DNA of 48,165 nucleotides from Elusimicrobia bacterium GWC2_61_19 (GCA_001799795.1 MGUD01000022.1:24986-73150), one strand, 5' to 3'; positions 31,253 to 40,070 are shown, counted from the first letter of the stretch. The notes: generated by a model not told the origin, from the sequence alone. Made by a program: numbers and translations.

Positions 31253-31537
31253 GTGAAAAAAATATTCATACTACCGGTCCTTGTTCTGGCCGTTGGCGCG
31301 GCGGCGTGCAAAAAGCGCGCGCCCGAGACCGTGCCGCAGCCGAAAGCGGAGGATACGGCGGCGGCCGTTGTTTCCACCGGCCCGGTGAAAGCCGCCGGGC
31401 TGACCGCGGCGTCCGGTAATTACCTTAAGGCCACCGTGGGGCATGTGGGGGAGGCCAAGGCGGCCAAGACGCTTTTTGAAAAAACCGCCCAGCAGGGGCT
31501 GGATGGACTGAACCTGGATAAAACCGGCGGGAATTAG
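31253..31537 (+). CDS. Small putative lipoprotein
   Basis: A 94-residue hypothetical protein. The N-terminus KKIFILPVLVLAVGAAAC-KKR has the charge, hydrophobic core and Cys19 expected of a lipoprotein signal, although the -3 residue is Ala rather than Leu. The rest is an Ala/Lys/Thr-rich chain with two short helical stretches (ASGNYLKATVGHVGEAKAAK and LFEKTAQQGLDGLNLDK). It has a GTG start with a G-rich ribosome-binding site, 18 bases after asd. Function is unknown. Confidence 0.6.
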   Translation: MKKIFILPVLVLAVGAAACKKRAPETVPQPKAEDTAAAVVSTGPVKAAGLTAASGNYLKATVGHVGEAKAAKTLFEKTAQQGLDGLNLDKTGGN

Positions 31538-31567
31538 ATCGTTTTGGGCGCGCGTCCGGAGGGACTC

Positions 31568-32224
31568 ATGGAATTTTTCAGGGAATACTCGTGGTTCATC
31601 ATACTGGCTATAGCGGCCGCGGTGATCGGCCTGAGTTTATACGCCGGCTGGCGGCGCCGCAAGGCGCTGGAGGTGTTGGCCGTCTCCGCCGGCCTGCGGT
31701 GGTCGCCGGAGGGGCCCGAGCCGGCCTTTCTGGAAGCCACCGGCCTTGAAATTTTCCGGTCGGGGCGCGCGCGCAAGGCCTCGAACCTTATGCAAGTCCC
31801 CTCGCCGGCGGGAGAACTGCGTTTTTTCGACTATCGCTATACTACCGGCAGCGGCAAGAACAGTTCCACACACAAGTTTACGCTGGCCCTTATTGAATGC
31901 ACCCGCTGTCAGGTGCCGGATTTCGACCTGAAGCCGGAAACGTTCATGTATAAGATAGGCGAGGCCATCGGCTTTAAGGATATAGATCTGCCTGCTTTCC
32001 CTCTGTTCTCCGATAAATACCGCCTGACCGGCCCCGAAGAAGGCGCCGTCCACATGTTCTTCACCCCGGAGCGCGCGGCCTGGTTCGAGCGCAACCTGGG
32101 GCTGCGCGTGCAGGGGGCCCGCAACTTCCTGGTGCTGTTCAAGCGCGCGGGGCTCCTGCCCGCAGACGCCTGGCAGGGTTTCATGGAGGAAGTGAAGGCG
32201 TTCGCGGCCGAAGTGCTGCGTTAG
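31568..32224 (+). CDS. Membrane-anchored protein of unknown function
   Basis: A 218-residue protein with one N-terminal TM helix (WFIILAIAAAVIGLSLYAGW, about 8-27), then a basic RRRKALE. A soluble, probably cytoplasmic domain follows, with alternating strands (LRFFDYRYTTGSGKNSSTHKF, LALIECTRCQVPDFDLKPE). The DUF3137-like layout of TM plus a comparable beta domain is a loose resemblance only. ATG 31568 has GGAGGG four bases upstream; a longer in-frame start at 31544 is rejected. It ends before a strong promoter. Confidence 0.7.
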   Translation: MEFFREYSWFIILAIAAAVIGLSLYAGWRRRKALEVLAVSAGLRWSPEGPEPAFLEATGLEIFRSGRARKASNLMQVPSPAGELRFFDYRYTTGSGKNSSTHKFTLALIECTRCQVPDFDLKPETFMYKIGEAIGFKDIDLPAFPLFSDKYRLTGPEEGAVHMFFTPERAAWFERNLGLRVQGARNFLVLFKRAGLLPADAWQGFMEEVKAFAAEVLR

Positions 32225-32238
32225 TCCATCCCCCGGCC

Positions 32239-32266
32239 TTGACAAGTCAATATATTCGCCTATAAT
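32239..32266 (+). promoter_or_regulatory. Consensus sigma70 promoter for the C11 protease operon
   Basis: TTGACA (32239-32244), a 16-base spacer and TATAAT (32261-32266). The predicted start near 32273 leaves a leader of about 118 bases. In it an 8-bp hairpin lies at 32306-32313/32318-32325 (loop CTAT). No known riboswitch is recognised. Confidence 0.85.
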
Positions 32267-32390
32267 ATCTATAGGCGCCGTCGATTCCCCTATTGTAGCC
32301 GCTATCTTGGGCCCTATGGCCCAGGCGCCCATGGGTCTTTGGACCTTTGATAAAAGTCAAACTGCGGGCGAGAATATAGTAGGGAACGTT

Positions 32391-33677
32391 ATGAAAAGAA
32401 CCGTCCTTGCAGCTCTGGCGGCGGTAGCCGTCCTCGCAATGGGCCTGAGAGCCCAGGATGTTTCTTTTGACAGCCTTTACTCCAACAGTCCCCTGCCCGC
32501 GGTGGCCGCCCCCGCGGTAGCCGCGCCCGCAGCGGTCGTCCCCCAGAGCGCCGTCCAGGAGGAACGCGAGTGGCTGGTCATGGTGTTCATAAACGGCGTT
32601 AACGACCTGGGCATACTCGGCTTCGCCGACAAAAGCATCAACGACATGGAAAAAATCGGCTCCACCGACCGGATGGCCGTGGTGGTGGAGTACGGCATAA
32701 TGGGCGCCGACGGTTCGGCGGACCGCAATCTCAGGTTCCAGCGCGGCTCCAGGACAATTTTTGTGACCAGGGACGCGGACACCAGTAAAATAAATTCCCG
32801 GCCCTTTTATTCCTCCAATGACGGCGACATGGGCAGCACCGCCAACCTGGTGCGGTTCGTTAAACGCGCCGCGCGCCGCTTCCCGGCCCGCAAAACCGCG
32901 GTCGTGATCTGGAACCACGGCGCCGGGCGCCTGGGCATCTCCTACGACGACGCCAGCAAGAACCACATGGAAGTGGACCAGCTGGGCCTGGCGCTGGGGC
33001 AGATAAAGCAGGCGCTGGGTAAAAAGATCGACGTCTTCGCCACGGACGCCTGCCTGATGCAAATGGCCGGCGTGGCTTACGAATTCAAGGACGCGGCCAA
33101 GGTCATAGTCGGTTCCGAAGAGGTCATTCCCGGGGACAGCTTTCCCTACGACGAGATCCTCGGGCCGCTGTCGGCCCGGCCCGGCATGGACGCGGAGGCC
33201 CTGGGCGCCCTGATGGTGGACGCCTATGGCGCTTATTACGAGGACGAGGTCACCCTGTCGGCTCTCCGCTCGTCCGCTCTGCCTGGTTTTGTGAATATGC
33301 TCAACTACTGGGTGAGCGCGGTCAGGCGGGACCCGAAGGCCTTCGCGGCCGCCACTTCCAGGGCGGCGGTGGACGCTACGTATAGTTTTGAGATGAAAGA
33401 TTCCCGTGATCTGCTCGACTACCTCGACAATGTCAACGGCCTGCTGGCGAAAAGTCCGGAGGTGAAGAACGCCGCCAATAGTCTAAGGGCTTATATGGAG
33501 GGGACGCTGCTGGTCCGGGATACCGGTCTGCCCTCCATGACCAAAGCGCACGGCTTGGCCGTCTACATCCCCCAGCTGCGCTATAACTCGGCCAACTACG
33601 AAAAACTGGCCTTCTCCCGCGATTCGCTCTGGGACGATTTCCTGCGCGACATGATGGAGGAGCGGCTTAAGCCGTAA
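32391..33677 (+). CDS. Secreted clostripain-like (C11) cysteine peptidase
   Basis: A 428-residue exported protease with an Arg/Lys-specific type of fold. The signal peptide is MKRTVLAALAAVAVLAMGLRAQ. The catalytic pair is visible: His176 in VVIWNHGAG and Cys221 in FATDACLMQMAG. The strand-rich core starts WLVMVFINGVNDLG and includes GSTANLVRFVKRAARRFPARKTA. The ATG 32391 start has AGGGAA upstream and yields a proper signal peptide. An in-frame ATG at 32307 lies in the leader hairpin and is rejected. Two secreted-protein genes follow closely, probably in one operon. Confidence 0.9.
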   Translation: MKRTVLAALAAVAVLAMGLRAQDVSFDSLYSNSPLPAVAAPAVAAPAAVVPQSAVQEEREWLVMVFINGVNDLGILGFADKSINDMEKIGSTDRMAVVVEYGIMGADGSADRNLRFQRGSRTIFVTRDADTSKINSRPFYSSNDGDMGSTANLVRFVKRAARRFPARKTAVVIWNHGAGRLGISYDDASKNHMEVDQLGLALGQIKQALGKKIDVFATDACLMQMAGVAYEFKDAAKVIVGSEEVIPGDSFPYDEILGPLSARPGMDAEALGALMVDAYGAYYEDEVTLSALRSSALPGFVNMLNYWVSAVRRDPKAFAAATSRAAVDATYSFEMKDSRDLLDYLDNVNGLLAKSPEVKNAANSLRAYMEGTLLVRDTGLPSMTKAHGLAVYIPQLRYNSANYEKLAFSRDSLWDDFLRDMMEERLKP

Positions 33678-33680
33678 TTT

Positions 33681-35429
33681 ATGACCTGCCTGACCGCGAA
33701 AACGCTGCGCCTGGCCGTTCTTACGGCGGGCCTGCTGCTTTGCGGTACCGGCGCTTTCGCGCAGAACGCGGCGGAGCGCCTGGCCGCCTACGAGTATTCC
33801 CTCTCCCTGGGAGATCCGGCCGCCGCCTCGGTATTTCTAAATGACCGCGAGGCGAGAGACCTGGCCGCCGGAGAAGATAAGGCGTCCGCCCTTATTTCAA
33901 AAGCCGAAGCTCTTAAAGACCTGAAGGATCTGCTGGCCATGCCCTGGGACGGGACCAAAGCCAACAAGCTCAGCCAGGCCCTTTCCATAAGGATAGACGC
34001 CGACAAACCCCTGGCCGGGGCCGGGGTAGGGCCGGAGCCGGAAAAATTGCTGACCTGGCTGGAAAAATACCAGCCCGCCTACCCGCGCTCCAAAAAAGAA
34101 ACGGTAAAGAACGCCATCCGCCAGTGGGATATAGTTTTCGGCACCATGACCGCCGTGCGCGCCATGAGCTGGGACCAGGCCACCCTGCGTTCCGGCCAGG
34201 GCGTCACCGTTACAAAAGAAGCCTGGGCGGCCATGGTGATCGGCGAGCGCAACACGATCATCTCCCAGCTGATGAAGCAGGACCCGGCTTTCCTGGTCTA
34301 CGACGACGCCGTGCTCGCCTCGGCCAAAGACCAGGTGGCGCTGCAGAAGTCCGTAAACAGGGTCAAGGCCTCCGGCCTGCTCACCCCGGCCCAACTGGCG
34401 CAGCTTTCCGGCAAAACCCTGGCGGACCAGGCGTATCTGCTGGGCAACTTCTTCGACGGCGGCGCGGCCAAAGGGAACGACGACATAGCCAGGATCCACG
34501 CGGCGCGCGACTCCCTGCCCAAAGAGGTGCTGCCCGCCCAGCAGCGCGCCCTGCTCGGCGGCATGCTGGGACCGGCGGTCGCTAAAGAGCTGGCCGGCAC
34601 CAGGGCCGGCAATAAGGTGCTGGCTTTCTACGCCAAGGAAGGGCCGCTCAAGATAGAAATAAAGCCCTGCGACGGAAAATATTCCCGCTACGACCCGGCC
34701 ACAAAGACCATTGTGCTGGATTCCGAAACCGTCCAGCAGTACATGCGCATGAAAGGGTACACCGCCGACTCCGTGATGCGCAGCCGCGCGCAGGTGGCCG
34801 AGATCGCCAAGTATATGTCGCCGGCCGTGGTCTACGAAGCCGCCCACCAGATGCAGGACACCTGGGCCAAGAACCGCGGCGTCTACAAGCCGCGCGTGCA
34901 GGAGGACGAAATAGAGGCCATGTCGCTGGAGGGGCTCTACACCAACGAGAAACTGCGCAAAGACGCGGCTTTCAAGAACATAATGGACGGCAGCCGGGAC
35001 CTCTCCTCTTACGCTTCCAAGCGCGTGGCCATAGCCACCAAGTATAAAAAGAGCGGGTCAAAAGGTTTCGCCAACACCGTGCGCCAGCTTTATTTCTCCG
35101 GTCTGCCTTCGCTGGACGCGGCCGCCGCCCAGGTGCTGGGCGCGGTTTCAGAAGAACTCTCCCGCCGCGCGGCGCTTACGCCGGCGGAGCTGGCGCGCGC
35201 CGACGCCGTCAATCTTACCCTGCCGGAAGCCATGGAAATGACCCCGGAGGAACTGGCCGGTTCGGTGGGTGAAATTAGCACCGCCGCACTTGCTAAAATA
35301 GAGGGGGACCTGTCGGCGCTGGGCGTTTACAAGGACCGCTATAGCGCCGCCGACAAAGAGGGCCGCAAGGCGCTCAAAACTCTGAAGACGGGCTCTGCGG
35401 GCGGGACTCACGCGCCCCCGATTTTATGA
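33681..35429 (+). CDS. Large exported protein with a degenerate zincin motif
   Basis: A 582-residue protein with a signal peptide (residues about 1-27, TAGLLLCGTGAFAQ). It is largely helical and Ala/Leu/Lys-rich. A middle segment, IKPCDGKYSRYDPATKTIVLD, precedes PAVVYEAAHQMQDTWAKN, where Y385-E-A-A-H389 replaces HExxH. EDEIEAM (from 408) follows where a third zinc ligand would sit. This layout copies that of secreted gluzincins but lacks the first His, so catalysis is doubtful. It starts four bases after the C11 gene, and its end overlaps the next start (ATGA), so the three are co-expressed. Confidence 0.8.
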   Translation: MTCLTAKTLRLAVLTAGLLLCGTGAFAQNAAERLAAYEYSLSLGDPAAASVFLNDREARDLAAGEDKASALISKAEALKDLKDLLAMPWDGTKANKLSQALSIRIDADKPLAGAGVGPEPEKLLTWLEKYQPAYPRSKKETVKNAIRQWDIVFGTMTAVRAMSWDQATLRSGQGVTVTKEAWAAMVIGERNTIISQLMKQDPAFLVYDDAVLASAKDQVALQKSVNRVKASGLLTPAQLAQLSGKTLADQAYLLGNFFDGGAAKGNDDIARIHAARDSLPKEVLPAQQRALLGGMLGPAVAKELAGTRAGNKVLAFYAKEGPLKIEIKPCDGKYSRYDPATKTIVLDSETVQQYMRMKGYTADSVMRSRAQVAEIAKYMSPAVVYEAAHQMQDTWAKNRGVYKPRVQEDEIEAMSLEGLYTNEKLRKDAAFKNIMDGSRDLSSYASKRVAIATKYKKSGSKGFANTVRQLYFSGLPSLDAAAAQVLGAVSEELSRRAALTPAELARADAVNLTLPEAMEMTPEELAGSVGEISTAALAKIEGDLSALGVYKDRYSAADKEGRKALKTLKTGSAGGTHAPPIL

Positions 35430-36022
35430 AAAAGATATTTCTTGCGGCAATAGCTTTTTGTTTCGCGGCGGGTGTTATCCACGCCGGCGGCACCGCCGCC
35501 GCCCCCAAGGCGCCGGCGCAGTACAAGAAATATTCCATGGACCACGGCTACTTCTCCTGCCTTATCCCGGCCGCCTGGACGCTGCAGCGGGAAAAGAACA
35601 AGGACGAGGAATACAGGATATTCGAAATACAGCTGCTGGCCCCCAGGTCTGACAAGGCGCCCACCTCAATATCCGTGTCTTACTATGCCGGGGAGAACGA
35701 GGACTTCGACGGACACGAGGACTTTATTGACCGCAATTCCAGCAACGCGCTGGGTGAGGTTAAAAGCGAGCGTGAGGCCTACGAGCCGGTGAAAAAAATA
35801 AAACTCAACGGCCGCAAGGGGTTCGAGCTGGCCAGCGAGGTCATGGAATACCTCCACCCCGAGAGCAAGTCCGACGAGAGCGTGCAGCTGAAGGAAAAGA
35901 TGTACGTGCTGCCGGCCAAGGAAGGCTTCTACGTTCTTAAATTTAACGCCCCTAAAGAGTTCTTCGCGGAAAACCTGCCGGTCTTCGAGAAGCTGGTGAA
36001 AAGTTTCAAGGGAAAATACTAA
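35426..36022 (+). CDS. Exported PsbP/Mog1-like protein
   Basis: A 198-residue exported protein. After the signal peptide (AAIAFCFAAGVIHA, cleaved near residue 20) comes one alpha/beta domain. It opens YSMDHGYFSCLIPAAWTLQRE, has a strand-turn DKAPTSISVSYYA, and closes with VLPAKEGFYVLKFNAP and a final helix, FAENLPVFEKLVKSF. That pattern (substrate-independent beta sheet with a closing helix) is typical of PsbP/DUF1795-like folds, which often bind partner proteins or lipids. It overlaps the previous gene by four bases and is followed by a terminator. Confidence 0.72.
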   Translation: MKKIFLAAIAFCFAAGVIHAGGTAAAPKAPAQYKKYSMDHGYFSCLIPAAWTLQREKNKDEEYRIFEIQLLAPRSDKAPTSISVSYYAGENEDFDGHEDFIDRNSSNALGEVKSEREAYEPVKKIKLNGRKGFELASEVMEYLHPESKSDESVQLKEKMYVLPAKEGFYVLKFNAPKEFFAENLPVFEKLVKSFKGKY

Positions 36023-36045
36023 CGCGGGGCGAAGCCGCATAGAGA

Positions 36046-36080
36046 AACCGCGCCGGAACTACGGCGCGGTTCTTTTATTT
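36046..36080 (+). terminator. Rho-independent terminator of the C11 operon
   Basis: A perfect 10-bp GC-rich stem (36046-36055 with 36062-36071) has loop GAACTA and is followed by CTTTTATTT. It lies between this operon and the convergent GDPD gene. Confidence 0.88.
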
Positions 36081-36092
36081 ACGGCCCGGGCG

Positions 36093-36983
36093 CTACGGTG
36101 TTTTCTTGCCGTCCCGTTTCGCCGCCAGGTAGTTCACCAGGTCGGCGGGATAGTCCGTTATGATGGCATCCACGCCGGCCGCTATGGCCATGTCCCACTC
36201 CTTGGGGGTGTTTATCGTCCAGGGCGCCACTTTTATGCCGGCCGCGTGGGCTTCCTTTATGGCTTCGGGCGTTATCCACTTGGAGTTGGGGCTCCAGATA
36301 TCCGTCCTGGCGGCCTTAAGCGCCGGCACAAAATCCAGAAGTTCCTCGTAGGTCAGCTGGGAGGTGCGTATGGCCGGGGCCAGCTTTTTAATTTCCTTAA
36401 GGGTGCGCACGTCGAAAGACTGCACCATCACACGGGCTTCCATCCCGGCTTTCTTCACCGCGTCGACAACGAGGCGGGCGAAGCCGGCCGGGGCGGGGGA
36501 GAGTTCCGGCTCGGCGGGGAAGATCTTGGTTTCGATATTGAATTCGACTTTGGCGGCGGCCGGGTAGGGGGAGGCCTTCACCAGGGCGAACACCTCGTCC
36601 AGGGTGGGCATGCGTTCCCCCGGCGCGGCTATCTGCCGCGGGAATTTAGGGTTGACCAGCGAGCCGCAGTCGTATTTCTTCAGCTCGGCCAAAGTCAGCG
36701 AACGGATGGGAACGGCTTTTTCCAGTTTTGCGCCGTCCGGGCCCAGGCAGCGTTCCGGGGTGACGCGGGGTTCGTGCGAAATAACCAGCACGTTATCCCT
36801 GGTCACGCCCATATCCATCTCAAGCACGTCGGCCCCGGCCATAAGAGCCGCCTTGAAGGCCGGGATGGTATTTTCGGGCGCGGTGCCGCGGCTGCCGCGG
36901 TGGCCGTGCACCGCTATGGTTTTAACTTCCTGCGCCCGGGCCGGCGCGCAGAGCACGGAGATCAGTATTAAAAGTTTTATCAT
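36093..36983 (-). CDS. Periplasmic glycerophosphodiester phosphodiesterase
   Basis: Hydrolyses deacylated phospholipids to glycerol-3-phosphate and an alcohol. The 296 residues have a signal peptide (IKLLILISVLCAPARAQ), then VHGHRGSRGTAPENT with H28, R29 and E37 of the HR...PENT motif. DVLEMDMGVTRDNVLVISHEP supplies metal ligands and the second His. FNIETK (Glu) and the C-terminal VDAIITDYP complete the TIM barrel. The ATG 36983 start has a perfect AGGAGG. A GlpT-like carrier is encoded at 42254, which could import the product, although the genes are not adjacent. Confidence 0.92.
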   Translation of the reverse strand: MIKLLILISVLCAPARAQEVKTIAVHGHRGSRGTAPENTIPAFKAALMAGADVLEMDMGVTRDNVLVISHEPRVTPERCLGPDGAKLEKAVPIRSLTLAELKKYDCGSLVNPKFPRQIAAPGERMPTLDEVFALVKASPYPAAAKVEFNIETKIFPAEPELSPAPAGFARLVVDAVKKAGMEARVMVQSFDVRTLKEIKKLAPAIRTSQLTYEELLDFVPALKAARTDIWSPNSKWITPEAIKEAHAAGIKVAPWTINTPKEWDMAIAAGVDAIITDYPADLVNYLAAKRDGKKTP

Positions 36984-37115
36984 GTTTCCTCCTACTGAAT
37001 AATAGGATATTGCGGCCCCGCGCGCAAAATCCCGGCAGCGCACGGCTTTTCGCCGCCGCGGCGCTCCCCGTTACCGCCGCCTGAAAAAACTGATAAACTA
37101 TCCGCTGGACATACG

Positions 37116-37937
37116 ATGACCTTAACCCTGGCGGCTTTAATTGCCGGCATCCTGCTCGTGCTTTACGCCCTTTTTAATTCGGGGAAAAAGCAGGTGATGG
37201 CGGACACCCCGACTTCGAAGGTCCGGTCGGTGGCGATGGGTTTCGCGGAACTTAAAGGCGTGGCCAAACCGCGCATCATGCTGGTCAGCCCCTATGCCAA
37301 ACTGCCGTGCCTTTACTACAAATATAAAGTGGAAGTCATTACGGACAGCGGCCGGCACCGCAGCAGCCGGACCGTAAGGGAAGGGGAATCCGGGTCTCCT
37401 TTTTATTTGGACGACGGGACAGGCAGGATCCTGGTGTCCCCGAAGGGCGCGGAAATGCGCCTGACCGACCGCGTGCAGAGCGAAGACCCGCCCGAGATCA
37501 TTACGGAGTGGAGCATACGGGGCGGCGAGCGGCTGTATGTCGCCGGCACGGTCGGGAAGCTGAGGGATTTTACCGGCGCGGACTTCGACCAGGCCGCGCA
37601 TTACCGCCAGGAACTGGAAAGATTGCACGGCCTGCTGGCCGACGTGGACCGCAAACCCCGGGAGTGGACCGGGCCGCAGGCGCAGGAAGCGGCGCGCGAC
37701 AGGGTCAGGCAGGATATCCGGCAGCTGGAGGAAAAGATCAATTCTTTCTCCCGCGAGACCAATGGGGACCTGGGCGAGGAGATCGCCGTGGGCAAGGGAA
37801 CCGGCGAGGCCACGTTTATAATTTCGGACATGAGCGAAGAGGACCTGGCCCAGCAGTTCTCTTACTCTAACGCCCTTGCCGGCGCGGCGGGCGGCAGCCT
37901 GATCATCTACGCGCTGTGGACTTTTATGCAGGGCTAG
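37116..37937 (+). CDS. GIDE-domain membrane protein
   Basis: A 273-residue protein with an N-terminal TM helix (LAALIAGILLVLYALF) and a C-terminal TM helix (SLIIYALWTFMQG region). Between them is a GIDE domain, the region of eukaryotic MULAN/MAPL ligases without the RING: SKVRSVAMGFAELKGVAKP, SPYAKLPCLYYKYKVE, then FYLDDGTGRILVSPKGAEM and GGERLYVAGTVG. A charged helical insert (about 155-215) lies before the last strands. Bacterial GIDE proteins often sit next to LemA genes, as here (36 bases downstream). Function is unknown; membrane-stress roles are proposed for the family. Confidence 0.82.
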   Translation: MTLTLAALIAGILLVLYALFNSGKKQVMADTPTSKVRSVAMGFAELKGVAKPRIMLVSPYAKLPCLYYKYKVEVITDSGRHRSSRTVREGESGSPFYLDDGTGRILVSPKGAEMRLTDRVQSEDPPEIITEWSIRGGERLYVAGTVGKLRDFTGADFDQAAHYRQELERLHGLLADVDRKPREWTGPQAQEAARDRVRQDIRQLEEKINSFSRETNGDLGEEIAVGKGTGEATFIISDMSEEDLAQQFSYSNALAGAAGGSLIIYALWTFMQG

Positions 37938-37973
37938 GCGCGGCGGCTCACGGGCGCATAACGGAGGCGAACG

Positions 37974-38543
37974 ATGGAAATGCTTTGGATAGCGCTGCCT
38001 GTGCTGGCGGCGGCAACGGGTCTCGCGTATATCGTCAAGCTCTATAATGAACTTGTACGGGTGGCGGTCAATGTCGAAAAATCCTGGGCCAATATAACCG
38101 TGCTTGAAAAACAAAGATACGAAGAGGTCCCGCGGCTGGTAGAGATCTGCAACGCGTATATGAAGTACGAGCGCGGGACTTTCCTGAAAATAACCCAGGC
38201 CAGGGCCCAGTTCCTCGAGGCGACGACGCCGTCCGCCACGGCCAGGGCGGACAGGCAGCTGGAGAGCGGCCTTAAAACCCTTTTCGCCACCGTGGAGAAC
38301 TACCCGGACCTGAAAGCCGAGGAGAATTTCAGGCGCCTGCAGGGCAGGATCACCGCGCTGGAAAACGCGATCGCCGACAGGCGGGAATTCTACAACGACT
38401 CCGTGGCCGTGTTCAACACGCGTATCGGGCAGGTGCCGTACACCTTTATAGCCGGGCTGTTCGGCTATTCGGAGCAGGATATGTACCAGGTGCCGCCGGA
38501 GGAAACGGAACCGGTCGCCGTTACGTTCGGCGGCGGGCGCTGA
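37974..38543 (+). CDS. lemA: LemA family protein
   Basis: A 189-residue membrane-anchored helical-bundle protein. An N-terminal TM helix (WIALPVLAAATGLAYIV) is followed by the LemA signature KLYNELVRVAVNVEKSWANITVLEKQR. Later segments are LKAEENFRRLQGRITALENAIADRREFYND and VAVFNTRIGQVPYTFIAGLFGY. The usual N-x-L/V residues and NFxxLQ are conserved. The gene is downstream of the GIDE gene with AGGCG before the ATG. LemA proteins are linked to envelope or antigen-presentation phenotypes, but their biochemistry is unclear. Confidence 0.93.
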   Translation: MEMLWIALPVLAAATGLAYIVKLYNELVRVAVNVEKSWANITVLEKQRYEEVPRLVEICNAYMKYERGTFLKITQARAQFLEATTPSATARADRQLESGLKTLFATVENYPDLKAEENFRRLQGRITALENAIADRREFYNDSVAVFNTRIGQVPYTFIAGLFGYSEQDMYQVPPEETEPVAVTFGGGR

Positions 38544-38563
38544 CGCCGCATTCTTAAAGTCTT

Positions 38564-39322
38564 ATGAAGTTCTTCGACGCCCATAACCACCTTCAGTCTT
38601 ACCAGGCCCGGAATAAATATTCCGACGCCATGCGCCGGGCCGCCGAGACCGGGGTGGAGCTGATGCTTTGCAACGGCACCAGCCCGGGCGACTGGGAGGC
38701 GGTGGCGGCCCTGGCGGCGGAGAACAGGAGCATTATCCCGTGTTTCGGGCTGCATCCCTGGTTCATCAAGGAAGGCGCTCCTGGCTGGCTTGAAAAACTG
38801 GAAGGCCTGCTGCTGCGCGTTCCCTCTTGCGTGGGAGAAATAGGCCTGGACGGCGGCCAAAACGCCACGGACCTGGCGCGGCAGGAAGGGATCTTCGCGG
38901 CGCAGCTGCGCCTGGCCAAGAAACTGGAGCGGCCCGCCTGCGTGCACTGCGTAAAAGCCTGGGGCGGGATGCTGGAGATAATAAAGGAAGAGAAGCCCGG
39001 CCCTTTCATGTTCCACTCTTACGGCGGGCCGGCCGAGCTGATGGCCGAGTTCGCCTCCCTTGGCGCGTATTTTTCTTTCAGCGGCGCCATCCTGGACAAT
39101 AAAAGGGAAAAACTCCGACGGGCGCTGCTGGCGGCGCCGGCCGACAGGCTGTTGTTCGAGACCGAGGCCCCCGAGGCGGACGCGCCCGGCTGGCGCGGCG
39201 GTCCGGCCGGCATAGCGGCGGTGATAACGGCGGCCGCCGGCGTGCTGGGCAAACCCGCCGGGGAGCTGGCGGAGCTTTCACTGGTCAACGGAAAAAAATT
39301 CATTGAACATATAGGCGGCTGA
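38564..39322 (+). CDS. TatD-family metal-dependent hydrolase
   Basis: A 252-residue TIM-barrel hydrolase of the TatD DNase family. Metal ligands appear in FFDAHNHLQ (H7, H9), GEIGLDG (Glu), CVHCVKAWG (His), FHSYGG (His) and FETEAPEADAP (Asp). GLHPWF is another family landmark. Relatives act as 3'-exonucleases or on D-aminoacyl-tRNA-like or other substrates, so the exact role is open. It follows lemA by 20 bases and precedes tcdA by four. Arg and Asn replace some usual residues, but the catalytic set is complete. Confidence 0.88.
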   Translation: MKFFDAHNHLQSYQARNKYSDAMRRAAETGVELMLCNGTSPGDWEAVAALAAENRSIIPCFGLHPWFIKEGAPGWLEKLEGLLLRVPSCVGEIGLDGGQNATDLARQEGIFAAQLRLAKKLERPACVHCVKAWGGMLEIIKEEKPGPFMFHSYGGPAELMAEFASLGAYFSFSGAILDNKREKLRRALLAAPADRLLFETEAPEADAPGWRGGPAGIAAVITAAAGVLGKPAGELAELSLVNGKKFIEHIGG

Positions 39323-39326
39323 CACT

Positions 39327-40070
39327 ATGGACGACAGACTTGCGCGCATAAGACTGATGCTGGGCGAAGAAAAGCTGGAGCGTCTTAAAAACTCGTTCGT
39401 GGTCATCGTCGGGATGGGCGCCGTGGGCAGCTATGCCGTGGAGGGCCTGGCCCGCTCGGGCGTGGGCCGCCTGCGCCTGGTGGATTTCGACGTGGTGCGC
39501 GCCAGCAACATTAACCGGCAGCTCTACGCCCTGGGGTCCACCCTGGGCCGGCACAAGGCCGACCTGGCCGCAGAGCGCGTGCTGGACATAAATCCGCATT
39601 GCCGCGCGGAAAAAATGAACCTGTTCGCCGATACCGGCACTTTCGACGCCATACTGGAGGGCACCCCGGACCTGGTGATAGACGCCATAGATTCGCTGGG
39701 CCCCAAAGCCGGGCTGATAGCCGAGGTGGTGAAGCGCGGCCTGCCGCTGATCGCCTCCATGGGCGCCGCCCTGCGCACGGATCCGGCCGCGGTGCGCGTC
39801 GGCCCGATAAAAGAAGTGGTGGGCTGCCCGCTGGCCGCCAAGGTGCGCAACCTCCTCAGAAAAAGCGGCACGCATCTGGATTTCACCTGCGTTTATTCCC
39901 TGGAGCCGGTGGGCGAGCTGAAGAAAAAACGCCAGGTGGACCCGGAAACAGAGTTCCATGAGCAGGGGCGCCGCCGCGCCGCGCTGGGCAGCCTTCCCAC
40001 GCTTACCGGCATATTCGGGCTTACCATCGCTAATGCCGCCATACAGAAACTTACCGGGGCCGCGGATTAA
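39327..40070 (+). CDS. tcdA: tRNA threonylcarbamoyladenosine dehydratase (TcdA-like)
   Basis: ThiF/E1-like adenylating enzyme that cyclises t6A37 in tRNA. The 247 residues have VVIVGMGAVGSYAVEGLARSG (nucleotide loop, G29-G34), the LVDFDVVRASNINRQ segment (Arg and Asn near the ATP phosphates), and DAIDSLGPKAGLI. The late FEFHEQGRRRAALGSLPTLTGIFGLT-type helix is normal for TcdA/CsdL. The middle has only one Cys, in VGCPLAA. It begins four bases after the TatD-like gene. Other ThiF-like enzymes (ThiF, MoeB) fit less well. Confidence 0.88.
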   Translation: MDDRLARIRLMLGEEKLERLKNSFVVIVGMGAVGSYAVEGLARSGVGRLRLVDFDVVRASNINRQLYALGSTLGRHKADLAAERVLDINPHCRAEKMNLFADTGTFDAILEGTPDLVIDAIDSLGPKAGLIAEVVKRGLPLIASMGAALRTDPAAVRVGPIKEVVGCPLAAKVRNLLRKSGTHLDFTCVYSLEPVGELKKKRQVDPETEFHEQGRRRAALGSLPTLTGIFGLTIANAAIQKLTGAAD

